DNA from: SZUA-229 sp964531165
GTDB taxonomy: Bacteria > Pseudomonadota > Gammaproteobacteria > SZUA-229
DNA: 8,421 nt
Assembly: GCA_964531165.1 (NCBI GenBank)
Contig: CAZHEA010000111.1
Location: 1 to 8,421, forward strand
Direction of reading: 5' to 3'
Below are positions 5,341 to 8,421 of this stretch, piece after piece (positions within the stretch are counted from its first letter, which is position 1; the number at the start of each line of letters is the position of its first letter). Below the pieces are notes generated by a model. That model was not told the origin of the DNA. It ran no database searches and saw only the letters and a program-made list of their open reading frames with translations. A program made the translations under genes and the position numbers.

Positions 5341-7194
5341 ATGACAGAGTCCTCCTCACCTACCACTTTCGATGCCGAACACTTTTTAAAAAATGTTACC
5401 AGCCGTGCAGGCGTTTATCGCATGTTCGATGGCGAACAAAAATTACTGTATGTAGGTAAGGCGAAAAACTTAAAAAATCGCCTGTCGAGTTATTTTAGAA
5501 AAACCGGACTGACGATAAAAACCCGTGCGCTGGTAAGTAAAATTCAGCAGGTGGAAGTCACCCTGACTCATACTGAAAGTGAAGCGTTATTACTGGAATC
5601 GAACTTAATAAAAGAGTATCAGCCGCCGTATAATATTTTGCTGCGTGATGATAAGTCCTATCCTTTTATTTATGTGTCGAATCAGGATGCCTACCCGCAA
5701 ATTGTGGTGCACCGCGGAGCCAAGCGTAAAAAGGGCAAATATCTCGGGCCGTTTCCCAGTGCCGGTGCGGTGCGAGATAGCCTGCAGTTTATTCATAAGC
5801 TATTCAAAATTCGCCAGTGTGATGACAGTTATTTTAAAAATCGTTCACGACCGTGTTTGCAATATCAGATTAAACGCTGCACCGCGCCCTGTGTGAATTA
5901 CATTAGCGAGAAAAAGTATCAGGCGGATATCCATCATGCGCTGATGTTTTTAGAGGGTAAGAGTAATCAGTTAATTGAAGATCTGGTGGTGCAGATGGAG
6001 GCCGCATCCATCAATCTGGATTTTGAAAAAGCGGTGGTGTATCGCGACCAGATTCGTATGTTGCAGAAGGTGGTAGAGAAGCAATACATCTCCGGTGATG
6101 ATCGGGATGTGGATATTGTTGCCTGTTATTGTAATGGTGCACAGGCTTGTGTGCAGGTGTTCTTTATTCGTGAAGGGCGCAATCTGGGTAACCGCAGTTA
6201 TTTTCCGAAACTGCCGCAGGCGCTATCGGAAACCGAAGTGCTGGAGAATTTTATCGCCCAGTATTATTTACAGCAGCAGGGCGCGCAGCAGCAAACCCGT
6301 GAAATTATCTTAAGTCACCCGCTGGATGATATGCACAGCATGCAGCAGGCGATCAGTGACAAAGTCGGGCATAAAATTCGCCTGACTCAGCAGGTGAGAT
6401 CAGAGCGCGCTCGCTGGGTGAGCATGGCATTAAACAATGCGCAGACGGCACTCAAAGCCAGAATGAACTCCCGCGCCGGCATGTTAAAACGCTTTGAAGC
6501 GCTGCAGAAGGTTTTACAGCTGGATGAGTTGCCCACACGGCTGGAGTGTTTCGATATCAGTCATACCATGGGTGAAGCCACGGTCGCATCCTGCGTAGTC
6601 TTTACGCTGGAGGGAGCGTACAAGCAGGACTATCGTCGCTTTAATATTGAAGGCATTGAGCCCGGTGACGATTATGCGGCTATGCGGCAGGCGATACAGC
6701 GGCGTTATTCGAGATTGAAAAAATCAACCAATGATGATGCCAGAATGCCAGATATACTCTTTATCGATGGTGGTAAAGGTCAGCTGCGCCAGGCGGTGGA
6801 GGTGATGGATCAGCTACAGATAGATAGCGTGCAGTTAATCGGTGTCGCCAAAGGCGAGGGCCGTAAAGCCGGGCTGGAAAAGCTGGTATTCAGTGACGGG
6901 CGAAAAGACCTGTATTTGCCGGAAGATTCCAGCGCTTTTCATCTAATATTAAATGTGCGCGATGAAGCTCACCGTTTTGCGATAAGCGGTCACCGCGCCA
7001 AACGTGAAAAGGCTCGTCGCACATCACCTCTGGAAGCGATACCGGGGCTGGGTCCGAAACGGCGTCAAAATATAATCCGGCATTTTGGCGGGTTGCAGGG
7101 AGTAAAGCAGGCTGGCGTAGAAGATTTAGCAAAAGTGTCGGGTATAAGTAGAAATTTAGCGCAAATCATTTATGATGTGCTGCGGTCTGAATAG
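5341..7194 (+). CDS. uvrC: UvrABC excinuclease subunit C
   Basis: UvrC makes both incisions in nucleotide excision repair, acting on the UvrB-DNA complex. The 617-aa length matches the family (about 610). The GIY-YIG nuclease domain (about 21-100) shows GVYRMF, LYVGKAKNLKNRL and LLLESNLI with candidate catalytic Glu86; it makes the 3' incision. Cys160, Cys172, Cys180 and Cys184 keep the spacing I recall for the iron-sulfur cluster ligands of E. coli UvrC. A UVR motif (about 211-247) contacts UvrB. The RNase H-like domain (about 400-550) makes the 5' cut and shows Asp405 in FDISH, Asp444 in PGDDY, Asp476 in FIDGGKGQL and His544 in RDEAHRF. Tandem helix-hairpin-helix motifs (about 562-615) bind DNA. 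The ATG at 5341 is the first start after an in-frame stop at 5323. It has no clear Shine-Dalgarno sequence. pgsA follows after 42 bp, so the two are probably co-transcribed. Confidence 0.97.
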   Translation: MTESSSPTTFDAEHFLKNVTSRAGVYRMFDGEQKLLYVGKAKNLKNRLSSYFRKTGLTIKTRALVSKIQQVEVTLTHTESEALLLESNLIKEYQPPYNILLRDDKSYPFIYVSNQDAYPQIVVHRGAKRKKGKYLGPFPSAGAVRDSLQFIHKLFKIRQCDDSYFKNRSRPCLQYQIKRCTAPCVNYISEKKYQADIHHALMFLEGKSNQLIEDLVVQMEAASINLDFEKAVVYRDQIRMLQKVVEKQYISGDDRDVDIVACYCNGAQACVQVFFIREGRNLGNRSYFPKLPQALSETEVLENFIAQYYLQQQGAQQQTREIILSHPLDDMHSMQQAISDKVGHKIRLTQQVRSERARWVSMALNNAQTALKARMNSRAGMLKRFEALQKVLQLDELPTRLECFDISHTMGEATVASCVVFTLEGAYKQDYRRFNIEGIEPGDDYAAMRQAIQRRYSRLKKSTNDDARMPDILFIDGGKGQLRQAVEVMDQLQIDSVQLIGVAKGEGRKAGLEKLVFSDGRKDLYLPEDSSAFHLILNVRDEAHRFAISGHRAKREKARRTSPLEAIPGLGPKRRQNIIRHFGGLQGVKQAGVEDLAKVSGISRNLAQIIYDVLRSE

Positions 7195-7236
7195 ACATCA
7201 ATTCGTCACCTATAAAACAACCTGAAATACAGTTTA

Positions 7237-7800
7237 ATGAAACTTAACTTACCCAATAGCCTGACCCTGACTAGAATCGCGTTCATACCGATTATAATTA
7301 TTCTGTTTTATCTGCCTTATGAATGGGCCAGGCCTGCATCTGCATGGCTATATGGGCTGGCCTGTGTGACCGACTGGTTTGACGGTTACTTCGCCAGAAA
7401 GCTAAATCAAACCTCAGCCTTCGGTGCCTTTATGGATCCGGTAGCGGATAAATTAATTGTGTCGGTGGCGCTGATATTGTTGGCATCAGCCCATCCGGAA
7501 GTGATTATTGTCATTGGCACCTGTATTATTATTGGTCGTGAAATTGTTATTTCTGCATTAAGAGAATGGATGGCATCGCAGGGCAAACGTGATGATGTGG
7601 CGGTTTCGCAGATGGGCAAATACAAAACTTTCGTGCAGATGTTTGCACTAGGGTTCTTGTTGCACAGAGATGACTGGTATGGCTTACCCACACACACCAT
7701 TGGCTTAGTGTTGTTGGTATTCGCAGTGATTCTGACTATCGCATCGATGATGGATTATATGAAAGCCGGCTGGAAGGCGATGAAAGCGCATGATGCGTAG
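7237..7800 (+). CDS. pgsA: CDP-diacylglycerol-glycerol-3-phosphate 3-phosphatidyltransferase
   Basis: PgsA is an inner-membrane enzyme that joins CDP-diacylglycerol and glycerol-3-phosphate to give phosphatidylglycerophosphate, the committed step to phosphatidylglycerol and cardiolipin. The 187-aa length is normal. The complete CDP-alcohol phosphotransferase signature is present: Asp46, Asp49, Gly50, Ala53, Arg54, Gly63, Asp67 and Asp71, which together bind metal and the CDP moiety. NSLTLTRI (7-14) and GREIVISALREWMA also match the bacterial PgsA family. Hydrophobic segments at about 13-28, 34-45, 72-86, 88-105, 130-142 and 153-170 fit a polytopic membrane protein. No strong ribosome binding site precedes the ATG, which suggests dependence on uvrC translation or on an unstructured leader. 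It is the second gene of a uvrC-pgsA unit. No intrinsic terminator follows; REP-like hairpins and a G-poor stretch do. Confidence 0.96.
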   Translation: MKLNLPNSLTLTRIAFIPIIIILFYLPYEWARPASAWLYGLACVTDWFDGYFARKLNQTSAFGAFMDPVADKLIVSVALILLASAHPEVIIVIGTCIIIGREIVISALREWMASQGKRDDVAVSQMGKYKTFVQMFALGFLLHRDDWYGLPTHTIGLVLLVFAVILTIASMMDYMKAGWKAMKAHDA

Positions 7801-7859
7801 GTAGCCTGTGTCCTGACTGAATGGCTGTATCGGGTACATCATAATCTTCAAAAAAGCTT

Positions 7860-8110
7860 CGTCATCCTCGAACGCTTGTGTCGGGGATCCAGTGACCCAG
7901 CAGTACTTATCAGCCAATTTTAAGAATACGACCCCAAACAACCAGCCATATAAATTCAAAAAAGGAACCGTCATCCTCGAACGCTTGTGTCGGGGATCCA
8001 GTGACCCAGTAGCACTTAACACCCAATCTTAAGAACAAGCCCTAATAACCAACCACACAAACCCAAAAAAAATCGTCATCCCAGCATGCCTGTGGCTGGG
8101 ATCCAGTGAC
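7860..8110. repeat. Three REP-like hairpin units, spaced 105-109 bp
   Basis: Hairpin cores lie at 7861-7896, 7970-8005 and 8075-8110. All begin GTCATCC and end GGGATCCAGTGAC or GGGGATCCAGTGAC. The first two are identical over 41 bp (7860-7900 and 7969-8009). The third has a different stem, ATCCCAGC/GCTGGGAT in place of ATCCTCGA/TCGGGGAT, so both sides changed together and pairing is kept. The sequence between cores is also related (CACTTA, then AACCA, then an A-run before each new core), so the true unit is about 107 bp. They lie between pgsA and the tRNA gene. The GTCATCC...GGATCCAG type resembles common proteobacterial REP elements. No REP-associated transposase (RAYT) gene is in the window. 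Confidence 0.85.
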
Positions 8111-8280
8111 TTTGAATCTGTAATGCACTAATCTAGCAAAACCCAGCACAATCAACCAACTAAACCCCAAACCTCAAGCCGTTCCAATACACCAAAAAAT
8201 TCTAAAAAACCAAAACCACCAAAAAACACACCGTCAAATCAGCATCCCAGTAAGTCAATCACTATGTCACTGAAAAATAT
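8111..8280 (+). other. G-poor, A/C-rich intergenic stretch, possible Rho loading region
   Basis: From 8182 to 8232 there is no G at all on the plus strand, and 8147-8232 holds only two. The sequence is made of short runs such as CCAAAACCACC and AAAAAACACACC. C-rich, G-poor, weakly folding RNA is what Rho binds, and it lies downstream of pgsA, which lacks an intrinsic terminator, and upstream of the tRNA promoter. No gene is visible in this part of the gap. The Rho role is inference from composition only. Confidence 0.4.
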
Positions 8281-8302
8281 TACAATTAAACGAAATTACC
8301 AC

Positions 8303-8330
8303 TTGACCAAAAGCCAGCGATCTCTATAAT
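8303..8330 (+). promoter_or_regulatory. Strong sigma-70 promoter of the tRNA gene
   Basis: TTGACC (8303-8308) and a perfect TATAAT (8325-8330) are 16 nt apart. The discriminator that follows, AGCGCCCTCT, is GC-rich, as in stable-RNA promoters under stringent (ppGpp) control. Transcription would start near 8337, about 30 nt before the mature tRNA, leaving a short 5' leader to be removed by RNase P. Confidence 0.85.
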
Positions 8331-8366
8331 AGCGCCCTCTGTTGAGGCAATAGCCAAACAGACTAA

Positions 8367-8421
8367 GCGGGTGTAGCTCAGCGGTAGAGCATCTCGTTGC
8401 CAACGAGAATGTCGTGAGTTC
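8367..8421 (+). tRNA. glyW: tRNA-Gly (anticodon GCC), 3' end cut by the window
   Basis: The sequence begins with acceptor strand GCGGGTG (8367-8373), followed by a D arm GCTC-AGCGGTA-GAGC, anticodon stem TCTCG/CGAGA with loop TTGCCAA, and GTGAG-TTC of the T arm. The anticodon GCC is at 8399-8401 and reads GGC and GGU. About 20 nt, including the 3' acceptor strand, are beyond the edge. Its place after pgsA corresponds to glyW of E. coli, where tRNA-Cys and tRNA-Leu genes follow in the same transcript. Confidence 0.95.

Noticed and set aside
7705..8022. Minus-strand frame of 105 codons over the end of pgsA and the REP units
   Set aside because: Part is antisense to pgsA and part is made of repeat sequence. 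It has no ribosome binding site that stands out and no protein-like features.
7860..8110. CRISPR array
   Set aside because: There are only three copies, spacing is about 70 bp of related rather than unique sequence, the third copy differs, and no cas gene is near. The REP explanation fits better.

Overview
This is a chromosomal housekeeping segment of a gammaproteobacterium with moderate GC content. The main evidence is the gene order: a GacA/UvrY-type response regulator, then uvrC, then pgsA, then a tRNA-Gly(GCC). This is the uvrY-uvrC-pgsA-glyW order of E. coli and relatives. A long-form, membrane-anchored FadE acyl-CoA dehydrogenase at the left edge agrees with this. The genus cannot be fixed from the sequence.

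Left block, minus strand (1-3339). It runs leftward from a class V PLP-dependent enzyme (3339-2197), through a YiiX/YebB-type permuted papain-fold hydrolase (1807-863, probably with a non-ATG start), to the first 244 codons of fadE (732-1, cut by the window edge). Right block, plus strand (3418-8421). It holds a CYTH/triphosphate tunnel metalloenzyme (3418-3885), gacA/uvrY (4092-4736, GTG start), uvrC (5341-7194), pgsA (7237-7800) and the 5' 55 nt of tRNA-Gly (8367 onward). The two blocks diverge from a 78-bp gap at 3340-3417.

The long intergenic gaps hold most of what is unusual. Four contain repeat elements. Two arrays of degenerate C-run/G-run hairpins (1968-2121 and 5012-5181) belong to one family. 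A nested 110-bp palindrome lies at 3899-4008. Three REP-like hairpin units with a period of about 105-109 bp occupy 7861-8110. After the REP units comes a strikingly G-poor, A/C-rich stretch that resembles a Rho loading site, and then a near-consensus promoter with a GC-rich discriminator for the tRNA.

Functionally, uvrC (nucleotide excision repair) and pgsA (phosphatidylglycerophosphate synthesis) look co-transcribed, with 42 bp between them. The regulator gene has its own promoter and a clear intrinsic terminator, and a 604-bp gap containing an array separates it from uvrC, so the usual gacA-uvrC coupling looks broken here. I see no defence system, prophage, transposase or CRISPR array. Novelty, if any, lies in the repeat families and not in the protein-coding genes.
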